A stretch of DNA of 12,421 nucleotides from Trebouxia sp. TZW2008 (taxonomy: Eukaryota > Chlorophyta > Trebouxiophyceae > Trebouxiales > Trebouxiaceae), in assembly GCA_002118135.1 (NCBI GenBank), contig BDIU01000061.1, forward strand, positions 269 to 12,689, written 5' to 3'. Positions 1-7,098 of the stretch are shown piece by piece. Under the pieces are notes generated by a model. The model was not told where the DNA came from and searched no databases. It saw only the letters and a list, made by a program, of their open reading frames with translations. Made by a program: the position numbers and the translations under genes. Each line of letters begins with the position of its first letter. Position 1 is the first letter of the stretch.

Positions 1-58
1 AAAGTCTACTTTCTTTTCGGGATACGAAGAAAGTCTACTTTCTTTTCGGGATACGAAG
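1..58. repeat. Two 29-bp tandem units at window edge
   Basis: Units 1-29 and 30-58 are identical (AAAGTCTAC...GATACGAAG), and a third begins and breaks off at 59-63. They match the middle units of the array at 4599-4801 and, inverted, the units at 7991-8048 and 8268-8441. More units may lie outside the window. Confidence 0.85.
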
Positions 59-119
59 AAAGTATCCCCGTACCCCTATATTCCGAAAAGATACGGGGTA
101 GTCTCCCGAAAAGATACGG

Positions 120-213
120 GGTAGTATCCGGTAAAAGATTCGGGGTAGTCTCCCGAAAAGATACGTGGTAGTATCCGGTAAAAGATTCGGGGTAGTCTCC
201 CGAAAAGATACGG
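120..213. repeat. 47-bp tandem duplication
   Basis: Units 120-166 and 167-213 (GGTAGTATCCGG...GATACG) differ only in the last base. Each unit itself contains two related halves, a TATCCGGTAAAAGATTC half and a TCTCCCGAAAAGATAC half, showing nested duplication. Confidence 0.85.
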
Positions 214-373
214 GGTAAAGCCTAGTACCCCGAAAAGCTTCGGAAAGTCTAGTACCCCTTTACCCCTTCGGGGTACAAGCTTCGGGTTATCTTTTCGGGG
301 TAGTATCCGGGAAAAGATTCGGGGTATAGGGGTAGTATCTTTTCGGGGTAGTATCCGGAGAAAAGTCTCGAAG

Positions 374-604
374 GGATACGAGAAGCTTCGGTAAAAGCTT
401 CGGAAAGTCTAGTACCCCTTTACCCCTTCGGGGTACAAGCTTCGGGTTATATTTTCGGGGTAGTATCTTTTCGGGGTAGTATCCGGAAAAGGATACGAGA
501 AGCTTCGGTAAAAGCTTCGGAAAGTCTAGTACCCCTTTACCCCTTCGGGGTACAAGCTTCGGGTTATCTTTTCGGGGTAGTATCTTTTCGGGGTAGTATC
601 CGGA
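374..604. repeat. 114-bp tandem duplication
   Basis: Bases 374-487 and 491-604 are identical except for one A/C difference (TTATATTTTC versus TTATCTTTTC), with AAA between them. The unit begins GGATACGAGAAGC and ends TAGTATCCGGA. A shorter related segment sits at about 235-306. Near identity implies recent copying. Confidence 0.9.
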
Positions 605-674
605 ATCCTTTACTCCCCTATACCCCTATACCCCTTCGGGGTACGGGGTACCGGATACGGTAAGGGGTAGTATC
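581..674. repeat. 94-bp direct repeat, copy 1 (copy 2 at 1257-1350)
   Basis: Bases 581-674 and 1257-1350 are identical over all 94 positions when compared by eye (TATCTTTTCGGGG...GGGGTAGTATC). Both contain the CCCCTATA pair followed by TACCCCTTCGGGGTAC. Confidence 0.85.
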
Positions 675-679
675 CCTTC

Positions 680-816
680 GGGGTAAAGTCTAGTACCCCT
701 TCGGGGTATAGGGGTAAAGCCTAGTACGAAGGGGTACGAGAAAAGTCTCGAAGGGATACGAAGAGCTTCGGTAAGGGATACGGGTTATCTTTTCGGGGTA
801 GTATCTTTTCGGGGTA
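680..816. repeat. 137-bp direct repeat, copy 1 (copy 2 at 1010-1146)
   Basis: Bases 680-816 and 1010-1146 differ at three positions only (C/T at 720/1050, G/A near 733/1063, A/C near 803/1133). The copies are 330 bases apart. Together with the 94-bp repeat, the order in this island is 94-137-137-94, so the pieces were moved separately or one block was rearranged. Confidence 0.85.
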
Positions 817-840
817 GTATCCGGTACCCCGTACCCCGAA

Positions 841-868
841 GGGGTATAGGGGTATAGGGGTATAGGGG
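841..868 (+). other. G-quadruplex motif, + strand
   Basis: Four GGGG tracts (841-844, 849-852, 857-860, 865-868) are separated by identical 4-base TATA spacers. This is a textbook intramolecular quadruplex pattern. Whether it folds in vivo is unknown. Confidence 0.6.
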
Positions 869-1530
869 TATAGGAGTACAAGCTTCGGTAAAAGCTTCGG
901 AAAGTCTAGTACGAAGGGATACGAAAAGCTTCGGGTTATCTTTTCGGGGTAGTATCCGGGAAAAGATTCGGGGTAGTATCCGGGAAAAGATTCGGGGTAT
1001 AGGGGTATAGGGGTAAAGTCTAGTACCCCTTCGGGGTATAGGGGTAAAGTCTAGTACGAAGGGATACGAGAAAAGTCTCGAAGGGATACGAAGAGCTTCG
1101 GTAAGGGATACGGGTTATCTTTTCGGGGTAGTCTCTTTTCGGGGTAAAGTCTAGTACCCCTTTACCCCTTCGCGGTACAAGCTTCGGGTTATCTTTTCGG
1201 GGTAGTATCCGGGAAAAGATTCGGGGTAGTATCTTTTCGGGGTACAAGCTTCGGGTTATCTTTTCGGGGTAGTATCCGGAATCCTTTACTCCCCTATACC
1301 CCTATACCCCTTCGGGGTACGGGGTACCGGATACGGTAAGGGGTAGTATCTTTTCGGGGTAGTATCCGGGAAAAGATTCGGGGTAGTATCCGGGAAAAGA
1401 TTCGGGGTATAGGGGTATAGGGGAATACCCGGAAGAGCTTCTCCCGGAAAAAATCCGGTAAAGGGTAGTATCCGTAAAAAGATTCGGGGTAGTATCCCGA
1501 AAAGAGACGGGGTAGTATCCCTTAGGGTAA

Positions 1531-2199
1531 GTCTTTTTATCTTTTCAGGAAAAGCCATTTCATTTTAGAAAAAGCTTTTTCAAGGTACAAGGTACAAAAT
1601 ACAAGGTACAGGGATTGTCTTTTCAGGAAAAGTTGTTTCAGGGAAAGCCATTTCGAAAGTACAAAAATACAAAATACAATATACGTTTTCTTCCAACAAA
1701 AAAGAAAAACAAACACCAGCTTATAAAAAAAAACCCGAAAAAGGTTTATAAACAAAAAAAAGAAAGAATTGACAAACTTTTTGTTTATAAACACAAAGAC
1801 AAACATAAAACAAAAACCAAATATTGAAACAGCTAACTTCGCTCTTTGGCAAAAAGAGTGTTTTCAGTTTTAAAAGTGAAAAAAAGGGCTTTTAATATTT
1901 TAAGTTTTAAATGACCTTTCTTTTTTTTTTTTGAAAACTAAAAATCTTTTTTATGTTAATATTTTCACGCCAAATTGTTAATTAAAAAAAAATAACAACG
2001 AGATTTCAAATCTTTTCTAACCTCATTGTAAAAAAGGTTTTTTGTTTTTGGGGTTGTTTTTTCCTGCCTTTTTTCTTTAATACTATTTGCTTGAACCTAT
2101 TCATTCGATATATTAATAATGTGTAATTAATAAAACCTACAAATATTAATAAGATCAAAAATGTCAACCTTTACAAGGCTTTATTGATTAACAAGCAGA
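1531..2199. other. AT-rich spacer before trnL(UAG)
   Basis: No gene was found. Reading left to right: decayed repeat words with two CAGGAAAAG/GAAAGCCATTTC-type near-duplicates (1550-1655); a 7-bp tandem (1581-1608); an A-rich lysine-coding-like stretch (1680-1830) that is open in one frame but low complexity; a hairpin CTCTTT/AAAGAG (1842-1858); a run of T (1917-1932); and a segment with the CCTCATTGTAAAAAAGG word (about 2020-2037). The last part leads into the trnL promoter. Confidence 0.5.
1581..1608. repeat. 7-bp tandem repeat (CAAGGTA)
   Basis: Four 7-base units: CAAGGTA, CAAGGTA, CAAAATA, CAAGGTA, followed by a partial CAGGGA. Similar ATACAAA words recur at 1664-1682. Confidence 0.7.
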
Positions 2200-2229
2200 T
2201 TGACAGTTTAGCTTCTCCTAAGATATACT
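2200..2229 (+). promoter_or_regulatory. Bacterial-type promoter of trnL(UAG)
   Basis: A perfect -35 box TTGACA (2200-2205) is followed after 18 bases by a -10 box TATACT (2224-2229), one base off TATAAT. Transcription by the plastid-encoded (sigma70-type) polymerase would start near 2236, giving a leader of about 20 bases before the tRNA 5' end at 2258. This is the best promoter in the window. Motif and spacing are seen directly; activity is inferred. Confidence 0.75.
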
Positions 2230-2257
2230 AACATTATAACGAGATAGGGATATTCTA

Positions 2258-2339
2258 GCCCCGCTGGCGGAATTGGTAGACGCGCTTGATTTAGGATCAA
2301 GTGTCTTATGATGTGTCGGTTCGAGTCCGACGTGGGGCA
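2258..2339 (+). tRNA. trnL-UAG: tRNA-Leu (anticodon UAG)
   Basis: Class II transfer RNA that brings leucine to CUN codons in plastid translation. The acceptor strands GCCCCGC (2258-2264) and GTGGGGC (2332-2338) pair with one G-U, and the discriminator base A is at 2339. The D-arm holds the AATTGGTAGA segment typical of tRNA-Leu. The anticodon arm is CTTGA-TTTAGGA-TCAAG, which puts TAG at positions 34-36. A 13-nt long variable arm follows, then the T-arm GTCGG-TTCGAGT-CCGAC. CCA is not encoded, as usual in plastids, and there is no intron. U34 means one tRNA can probably read all CUN codons (established for plastid tRNA-Leu UAG, not shown here). It lies alone, with a strong promoter about 20 bases upstream and a possible 3' stem-loop just downstream. 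Fold and identity are unambiguous. Confidence 0.97.
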
Positions 2340-2344
2340 ATCTT

Positions 2345-2375
2345 AACCTTTTAACAAATTAGTAAAGAAAAGGTT
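2345..2375 (+). terminator. Possible 3' stem-loop after trnL(UAG)
   Basis: AACCTTTT (2345-2352) and AAAAGGTT (2368-2375) are exact inverted repeats separated by 15 bases, starting 6 bases after the tRNA. Plastid 3' inverted repeats usually mark processing or stability ends and seldom act as efficient terminators. The stem is AT-rich and weak, so the role is uncertain. Confidence 0.35.
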
Positions 2376-2659
2376 TAATAAAAACAGTAATATGACACGC
2401 TTTTTCTTTGTTTTTTTGTTCTTTTTGTGTTTTTTTCTTTTATGATTTGGGAGTTGTCTTTTATTTGGTTTGGGGGTTTTTTTTTGGTATCGTTTTTTTT
2501 TTGTTTTTTCTTTTCTTCATTCGTGTTTTCTTATCTTTTTCATAAACTGTTAGTTTTTTCTTAAACTTTTGTTCTTCTATTTATCGTGCGAAAAGACAAA
2601 AAGACGAAAGGATACTTTCGGAAAAGAGAAAAAGACCCGATAATCTCATAAAACTATTT
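2376..2659. other. Pyrimidine-rich spacer after trnL(UAG)
   Basis: From about 2399 to 2580 the + strand is dominated by T with C or G interruptions (runs of up to ten T), an extreme strand asymmetry. No gene, tRNA or convincing hairpin is visible. It ends with AAAGACGAAAGG words (2595-2635) that look like decayed repeat vocabulary. Confidence 0.5.
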
Positions 2660-3243
2660 ACCCTTTACCCTTATATCCCTATACCCCTATATTCCGAAGG
2701 GGTACTAGACTTTACCCCGAAAAGATACTACCCCGAAAAGATACTACCCCTATACCCCTTACCGAAGCTTTTCGGGGTACTAGACTTTACCCCTATACCC
2801 CGAAGGGGTACCGGATACTACCCCGAAAAGATAACCCGTATCCCTTACCGAAGCTCTTCGTATCCCGAAAAGATACGAGAAGCTCTTCGTATCCCTTCGA
2901 GTATCCCTTCCGGGAAAAGCTCTTCGTATCCCTTCGAGAATCCCTTCCGGGAGAAGCTCTTTGTATCCCTTGGTATAGGGGTAGTATCCGGTAAAAGATT
3001 CGGGAGAGTATCCGGTAAAAGATTTGGGAGAGTATCCGGAAAAAGATTCGGGGTAGTTTCCCGAAGAGATAGGGGTAGTATCCGGAAAGGGATTACCCCC
3101 CGGAAAAGATAAAAAAACTTCGGGGTAGTATCCCGAAGAGATACGGAGTAAGTCTTTTTATTTTTTACCGTATCTTTTTGGTTTACCGTATCCCTTCGGA
3201 GAGAGCCCTTTTGGAAGAGGTCTTTTTATCTTTTCGGGGTAAA
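2660..3243. repeat. Repeat island 2 (C-rich then G-rich)
   Basis: 2660 to about 2965 is in the C-rich orientation (CCCCTATACCCC, ACTAGACTTTACC, AGATACTACCCC). From about 2966 the same words appear inverted (TATAGGGGTAGTATCCGG, GATTCGGGG). The island is thus a head-to-head pair around 2965. Several words are degenerate (TTTGGGAGAG, GTTTCCCGAAGAG), more than in other islands, which suggests greater age. No gene. Confidence 0.85.
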
Positions 3244-3293
3244 TAACAACTTTTAAGGGGTAGGTAAGGATTATTAATAATTGTTAATTGAAA

Positions 3294-3392
3294 GTTAACC
3301 AGTGATAGGTTGCCAATAATTGTTAGTAGATTATTGGTGATTAATAATGGTTAACCTTTGGTTAACCAGTGATTGGTTACCAATAGATGTTA
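3294..3392. repeat. 32-bp direct repeat flanking GGTTAACC hairpins
   Basis: GTTAACCAGTGAT-GGTT-CCAATA at 3294-3325 recurs at 3361-3392 with 28 of 32 bases equal. Between them, TGGTTAACC-TTT-GGTTAACCA (3348-3368) is a perfect 9-bp hairpin. CCAATAAT (3313-3320) pairs exactly with ATTATTGG (3330-3337) across 9 bases. This is a separate repeat family from the GC-rich islands. Confidence 0.7.
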
Positions 3393-3433
3393 ACCGAAAA
3401 ACAACCATTAAAAGAGATACGAGGAATTGTTAA

Positions 3434-3466
3434 AAAGATTTAAAAAGGCCGTTCTTTTTAATCTTT
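3434..3466. other. Long AT-rich hairpin
   Basis: AAAGATTTAAAAAG (3434-3447) pairs with CTTTTTAATCTTT (3454-3466) with one bulged T and the 6-nt loop GCCGTT. It could end a transcript, but no gene precedes it on either strand. Confidence 0.5.
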
Positions 3467-3506
3467 AAGTTTACAGTTTGTTAAAAGTGGACAGTCTTTG
3501 TAAAAG

Positions 3507-3535
3507 TTGATTCCTACTTGAGGTAATCCTATACT
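3507..3535 (+). promoter_or_regulatory. Orphan promoter-like sequence
   Basis: TTGATT (3507-3512) and TATACT (3530-3535) are separated by 17 bases, the ideal spacing for a sigma70-type plastid promoter. No gene follows within the AT-rich pocket; the repeat island starts about 140 bases later. It may drive an unrecognised RNA or be chance in AT-rich DNA. Confidence 0.35.
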
Positions 3536-4598
3536 ACACAATTTTAAATTTACTCTAAACATATAACAACTAATAAATAAAAGAAATAAAAACAAATTAA
3601 AAAAGATAAAAAAGCTGTTGGTATAAAGAAAAAAGTGTTTGTTGTTTTAATCTTTTTAGTTTTTGGTTGTGCGGATGCAGTACCCAGAAAAGAGAAAAAG
3701 AGTAACGATTACCCTGAAAAGGTAATCCCTGTACCCCAATACCCCAGAAAAGACTTTCCCTGAAAAAACTTCCCCTATACCCCAAAAAACCTTTCTCCTA
3801 TACCCCAAAAACACTTTCCCCTATACCCCGAAAAGTCTTTTTCCGAAGTCTTTTTATCTTTTCCGGGTACCGTATATTCCCCTTTGGGGTAGAATTCCCC
3901 TATACCCCGAAAAATCTTTACCCTATACCCCGTATCTTTTCGGGATACTACCCCGAATCTTTTCCCGGATACTACCCCGTATCTTTTCGGGATACTACCC
4001 CGAAAAGATACTACCCCTATACCCCTTCGGGGTAGTATCTTTTCGGGGTACTAGACTTTCCGAAGCTTTTACCGAAGCTTGTACCCCTATACCCCGAAGG
4101 GGTACTAGACTTTCCGAAGCTTTTACCGTATCCCTTCCGGATACTACCCCTATACCAAGAGATACGAAGAGCTTCTCGAAGGGATACGAGAAGCTTCTCC
4201 CGGTACCCCTATACCCCGAAGGGGTACTAGACTTTACCTCGAAAAGATACTACCAAGGGATACGAAAAGCTTCTCGAAGGGATACGAAGAGCTTCTCGTA
4301 TCTTTTCGGGATACGAAGAAAGTCTCCCGGTACCCGGAATCCTTTTCTCCCCGTACCCCGAAGGGGTATAGGGGTATAGGGGTAAAGTCTAGTACGAAGG
4401 GATACGAGACTTTTCTCGAATCCCTTCGTACTAGACTTTTCGAAGCTTTTATCGAAAAGGATTCCGGGTAAAGGATACTACCCCGTATCTTTTACCGAAG
4501 CTTCTCCGGATACGGTAAGGGGTACAGGCTTTACCCCGAATCTTTTACTGGATACTACCCCGTATCTTTTCGGGGTAGTATCCAGTACGAAGGGATAC

Positions 4599-4801
4599 GA
4601 AGAGCTTCTCGTATCTTTTCGGGATACGAAGAGCTTCTCGTATCTTTTCGGGATACGAAGAGCTTCTCGTATCTTTTCGGGATACGAAGAAAGTCTACTT
4701 TCTTTTCGGGATACGAAGAAAGTCTACTTTCTTTTCGGGATACGAAGAAAGTCTACTCTCTTTTCGGGATACGAGAAAAGTCTACTTTCTTTTCGGGATA
4801 C
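4599..4801. repeat. 29-bp tandem array, seven units
   Basis: Units start at 4599, 4628, 4657, 4686, 4715, 4744 and 4773. The first three (GAAGAGCTTCTC...GGGATAC) are identical to one another. The next two are identical and carry GAAAGTCTACTTTC in place of GAGCTTCTC. The sixth and seventh have one and three changes. The TCTTTTCGGGATAC half is shared by nearly all. The internal AGAAAGT-CT-ACTTTCT and GAGAAGCTTCTC-like parts are palindromic, so every unit can form a hairpin. Units abut without spacers. Confidence 0.9.
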
Positions 4802-5113
4802 GAAGAAAGTCTCCTAAGGGATACGAATCCTTTTCGGTAAAAGCTTCTCGAAGGGATACGAATCCTTTTCGGTAAAAGCTTCGGGTTATCCTTTCGGGGT
4901 AGTATCCGGAATCCTTTACCCCCCTTTACCCGGTACCCCTTCGGGGTAGTATCCGGTACCCCTTCGGGGTATAGGGGTACAAGCTTCGGCTTATCTTTTC
5001 GGGGTAGTATCCGGTAAAAGATTCGGGGTATAGAAGTAGTATCCTTTACCCGGAAGAAAGTCTCCCCGTACCCCTATACCCCTTACCGAAGCTTTTCGGG
5101 GTACTAGACTTTA

Positions 5114-5141
5114 CCCCTATACCCCTATACCCCTATACCCC
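5114..5141 (-). other. G-quadruplex motif, - strand
   Basis: Four CCCC tracts (5114-5117, 5122-5125, 5130-5133, 5138-5141) with TATA spacers are the exact complement of the motif at 841-868. The complementary C-rich strand could form an i-motif. Confidence 0.55.
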
Positions 5142-5791
5142 GGAGGGGTACCGGGAGAAGCTCTTCCGGGTACTAGACTTTACCCCGAATCTTTTACCGG
5201 ATACTACCCCGAATCTTTTACCGGATACTACCCCTATACCCCAAAGGGATACTACCCCGAATCTTTTACCGGATACTACCCCTATACCCCTTCGGGGTAC
5301 CGGGAGACTTTCTTCCGGGAGAAGCTCTTCGTATCCCTTCGAGACTTTTCTCGTATCCCTTCGTATAGGGGTAAAGTCTAGTACCCCGAAAAGATACTAC
5401 CCCGAAAATATGCTAACCCTATACCCCTTCGGGGTACGGGGAGAATCCCTTCCGGGAGAAGCTCTTCGTATCCCTTGGTATAGGGGTAAAGTCTAGTACC
5501 CCGAAAAGCTTCGGTAAGGGGTAGTATCCCTTCGGGGTAGTATCTTTTCGGGGTACAAGCTTCGGGTTATCTTTTCGGGGTAGTATCCCCTTTCCTTTAC
5601 CCCCCAAAAAGATACGGGGTAAAGCCTAGTACCCGGAAGAGCTTCTCCCGGTACCCCTCCGGGGTATAGGGGTATAGGGGGAATCTTTTCGGGGGGTAAA
5701 GGAAAGGGGATATTACCCCGAAAGGATACTTCCCTTACCCCTTTTAGAGCCGAAAAGGGGGGGAAAGGGATTGGTTACGTCTTTTTATCGG

Positions 5792-5843
5792 TTTTACAAT
5801 GAGATTAGAGAATCTTTTCATACCCTTTAATCTCATTGTAAAA
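5792..5843. other. Perfect 16-bp inverted repeat
   Basis: Bases 5792-5807 (TTTTACAATGAGATTA) and 5828-5843 are exact reverse complements with a 20-base loop. GTCTTTTTA words lie on both sides. It sits in AT-rich sequence between repeat words, 420 bases before psbE. It may be an RNA stability element or a small foldback element; related fragments occur near 2000-2037 and 6200-6212. Confidence 0.7.
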
Positions 5844-5932
5844 AAAGACTTGTACGTCTTTTTATCTTTTCACCGAATCTTTTCGGGGAAAAACTTTTCG
5901 GGGTTTAGGCAAACAATTTTCGGGGTACTGCA

Positions 5933-6262
5933 AAGCTTGCTTTTTTTTTTTTTTTGAAAAAAAGAAATCGCAGAAAACAATTCAGTTTTAACTTTTTCCT
6001 ACTTTTTAGCAAATTGTAAGTTTTTAATAGATATCTTCTACCAAAAAAAAGATTTTATCATTTTTGATAATTTGATAAAACGAGAAGATTTTTATCTTTG
6101 TTTTCAAAAATACTAACAAAAAAAAGAGTAAACAAAAAAAGTAAAAAAAATAAACATCCTTTTCACTATTTTATTCTCTTTTTATTGTAAACTTTTAAAA
6201 TCTCATTGAGATAAAATAGTTAAAAAGAAGATTTTCATAAAAACAATAAAACTTTTTTTCTA
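5933..6262 (+). other. AT-rich upstream region of psbE
   Basis: After the last repeat word (TTTTCGGGGTAC near 5920-5930) the composition drops sharply to AT-rich sequence with T and A homopolymers. It contains the nested inverted repeat at 6033-6089 and the near-palindrome ATCTCATTGAGAT at 6200-6212. The psbE promoter must lie here or just upstream. No -35/-10 pair with good spacing stood out: TTGTAA at 6185 and TAAAAT at 6212 are 21 bases apart, too far. The last 20 bases before ATG contain only A, C and T, with no ribosome-binding purine run. Confidence 0.5.
6033..6089 (+). other. Nested inverted repeat in psbE leader region
   Basis: TTTTATCA (6053-6060) and TGATAAAA (6073-6080) form an exact 8-bp inner stem. 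ATCTTCT (6033-6039) and AGAAGAT (6083-6089) form an exact 7-bp outer stem, with an A-rich internal loop on the left side. It lies 174 bases before the psbE start. It could be a 5' untranslated-region structure bound by nuclear factors, or the 3' end of an upstream transcript. No gene lies upstream to need the latter. The pairing is clear and the function unknown. Confidence 0.4.
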
Positions 6263-6508
6263 ATGTCTGGCGCTACAGGAGAACGACCTTTTTCTGATAT
6301 TTTAACTAGTATTCGTTACTGGGTAATTCACAGTATCACTATTCCCTCTTTATTTATTGCAGGATGGCTTTTCGTAAGCACAGGACTAGCTTATGATGTA
6401 TTCGGAAGTCCTCGACCTAACGAATATTTTACTGAAGATCGCCAAGAAACTCCACTTATCACTGACCGCTTTAATGCATTAGATCAAGTAAAGCAACTTT
6501 CTGAATAA
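6263..6508 (+). CDS. psbE: Photosystem II cytochrome b559 alpha subunit (PsbE)
   Basis: 81-residue thylakoid membrane protein of the photosystem II core. With PsbF it binds one b-type heme and is needed for PSII assembly and protection. The N-terminus [19 protein letters not shown] is the conserved stromal segment. His23, in the motif RYWVIHS, is the expected axial heme ligand. One membrane span covers about residues 20-41 ([18 protein letters not shown]). The conserved [16 protein letters not shown] stretch follows, then a lumenal tail ending QLSE. The length matches the family (about 80-84 residues). The ATG at 6263 is chosen because it gives exactly the conserved N-terminus. There is no Shine-Dalgarno sequence; the leader before it is A/T-only for about 20 bases. 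In many plastids psbE is followed by psbF-psbL-psbJ, but here no such gene follows and repeats begin instead. A solitary psbE fits chlorophycean algae. It is intact, with no frameshift. Confidence 0.98.
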   Translation: MSGATGERPFSDILTSIRYWVIHSITIPSLFIAGWLFVSTGLAYDVFGSPRPNEYFTEDRQETPLITDRFNALDQVKQLSE

Positions 6509-6548
6509 AATATAAATTAGTATAGACTGCTTTTTGAAAAAAGGGTTC

Positions 6549-6581
6549 TTTAAAGTTTTATATACTGTGTATACCTTTAAA
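6549..6581 (+). terminator. 3' stem-loop of psbE mRNA
   Basis: Forty bases after the psbE stop, TTTAAAG (6549-6555) pairs with CTTTAAA (6575-6581). Inside, TATAC-TGT-GTATA (6561-6573) forms a second perfect 5-bp stem with a 3-nt loop. A smaller hairpin, CTTTT-TGAA-AAAAG-like, lies at 6530-6543. This is the kind of inverted repeat that defines and protects plastid mRNA 3' ends. The pairing is seen; the role is inferred from position. Confidence 0.55.
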
Positions 6582-7098
6582 TATTATTTGAAAACAACTA
6601 TTTGAAACCCCAGATGACAACCGAGTTTCAAAGTAGAGCTCGCCCAAGTTGGAGGGCCGCAACTTGTTGGTAATATAATTTTAACCACCAACGCGCCAAA
6701 TCCATGATTGCCTACCGTACGGGTTAAAAGCGCAATAATTGTTGCGCGTTGTCCTTTCCTTCCCAAAGCACATACCAACCATGATTGCGCAGAACACAAT
6801 AATTGTTGCGCTTTTAACCCGTAGGGTAGACAACCATGATTGCGCAGAGCGCAATAATTGTTGCGCTTTGCGCAACCATGATTGTCTACCCTACGGGTTA
6901 AGAGCGCAACAATTGTTGCGCGTTGTCCTTCCCTTCCCAAAGCCACATACCAACCATGCACTTTATCGATTGGGTTAAGTCCAATATAGTTGTTAACCCT
7001 GAAACTTTTAGCGGCGTCAAAAAACAAAAAACAAAAAACTAAAAGCACAAATCTAACAACAATCTCCGTCCATTAATAAGCGAAGATTTCTTTTATAT
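6582..7098. other. Spacer after psbE with palindromic repeat family
   Basis: No gene. After the psbE 3' hairpin there is a mixed-composition stretch (6595-6700) of unknown origin, then the palindromic module (6702-6958). Next come TTGGGTTAAGTCC and GTTGTTAACCC words (6970-7000), three AAAAAAC 7-mers (7019-7039), and AT-rich sequence. Open frames here come from the palindromes being stop-free and look like shadows. Confidence 0.5.
6702..6958. repeat. Palindromic GCGCAATAATTGTTGCGC repeat module
   Basis: A unit starting CCATGATTG and ending ACCAACCATG occurs at 6702-6783 and 6876-6958, with five substitutions and one indel between the copies. Between them is the same material inverted. As a result 6794-6921 is an imperfect 128-base palindrome centred on AATT at 6856-6859, with about 8 mismatches per 64-base arm. 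Its inner 6814-6901 part has only 4 mismatches per 44 bases. The core GCGCAACAATTGTTGCGC at 6904-6921 is a perfect palindrome. The vocabulary has nothing in common with the GGGGTA islands, so this is an independent element family. Confidence 0.85.

Larger units (their letters stand above)
1..1530. repeat. Repeat island 1 (mostly G-rich on + strand)
   Basis: Continuous mosaic of the words GGGGTAGTATCC, GTATCTTTTCGGGG, GGTAAAGTCTAGTAC, AAGCTTCGG and TATAGGGG, almost all in the G-rich orientation. It holds no gene. It contains a 47-bp tandem pair (120-213), a 114-bp tandem pair (374-604), two long direct repeats and a quadruplex motif, listed separately. It runs off the left edge. It ends near 1530, where words decay into T- and A-rich sequence. 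Confidence 0.9.
3244..3678. other. AT-rich spacer with inverted repeats
   Basis: There is no coding sequence. It contains a 32-bp direct repeat (3294-3325 and 3361-3392), three hairpins (3313-3337, 3348-3368, 3434-3466) and an orphan promoter-like site (3507-3535), annotated separately. The rest, 3540-3678, is A-rich then T-rich and shows nothing recognisable before repeat words resume near 3679. Confidence 0.5.
3679..5932. repeat. Repeat island 3 (orientation switches several times)
   Basis: Largest island. Degenerate words with CCCC-TATA-CCCC begin it (3679-3860). A mostly C-rich stretch runs to about 4340, a short G-rich patch to about 4430, C-rich again to 4570, then the 29-bp array (4599-4801). 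G-rich sequence follows to 5045, C-rich to 5400 and G-rich to 5760. The end (5760-5932) is mixed with AT-rich sequence and holds the 16-bp hairpin at 5792-5843. No gene in any frame. Confidence 0.85.

Noticed and set aside
841..868. Telomere-like TATAGGGG repeats
   Set aside because: They occur only in short runs, internally and on both strands, mixed with other words; plastid context argues against a telomere.
690..1558. Several 63-90 codon frames on the - strand of island 1
   Set aside because: The two with similar peptides simply reflect the 137-bp direct repeat; low complexity.
1537..1827. Lysine-rich + strand and phenylalanine-rich - strand frames before trnL
   Set aside because: Homopolymer-driven: an A-rich strand reads as Lys codons and its complement as Phe codons. 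No conserved motif and no proper start.
3597..3785. 62-codon - strand frame at the left edge of island 3
   Set aside because: Crosses from AT-rich spacer into repeat words; no homology recognised and no ribosome-binding or promoter context.
4599..4801. CRISPR-like regular repeats (29-bp period)
   Set aside because: Units abut directly without unique spacers, and the setting is an organelle genome without cas genes.
5419..5607. 62-codon - strand frame in island 3
   Set aside because: Repeat words only, no conserved features.
6185..6217. psbE promoter TTGTAA...TAAAAT
   Set aside because: Spacing of 21 bases is too long, and such hexamers are expected by chance in AT-rich DNA.
6584..7048. 154-codon - strand frame and shorter frames on both strands after psbE
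   Set aside because: They follow the palindromic module and are open in both strands because the unit and its inverse are stop-poor. No known protein motif.
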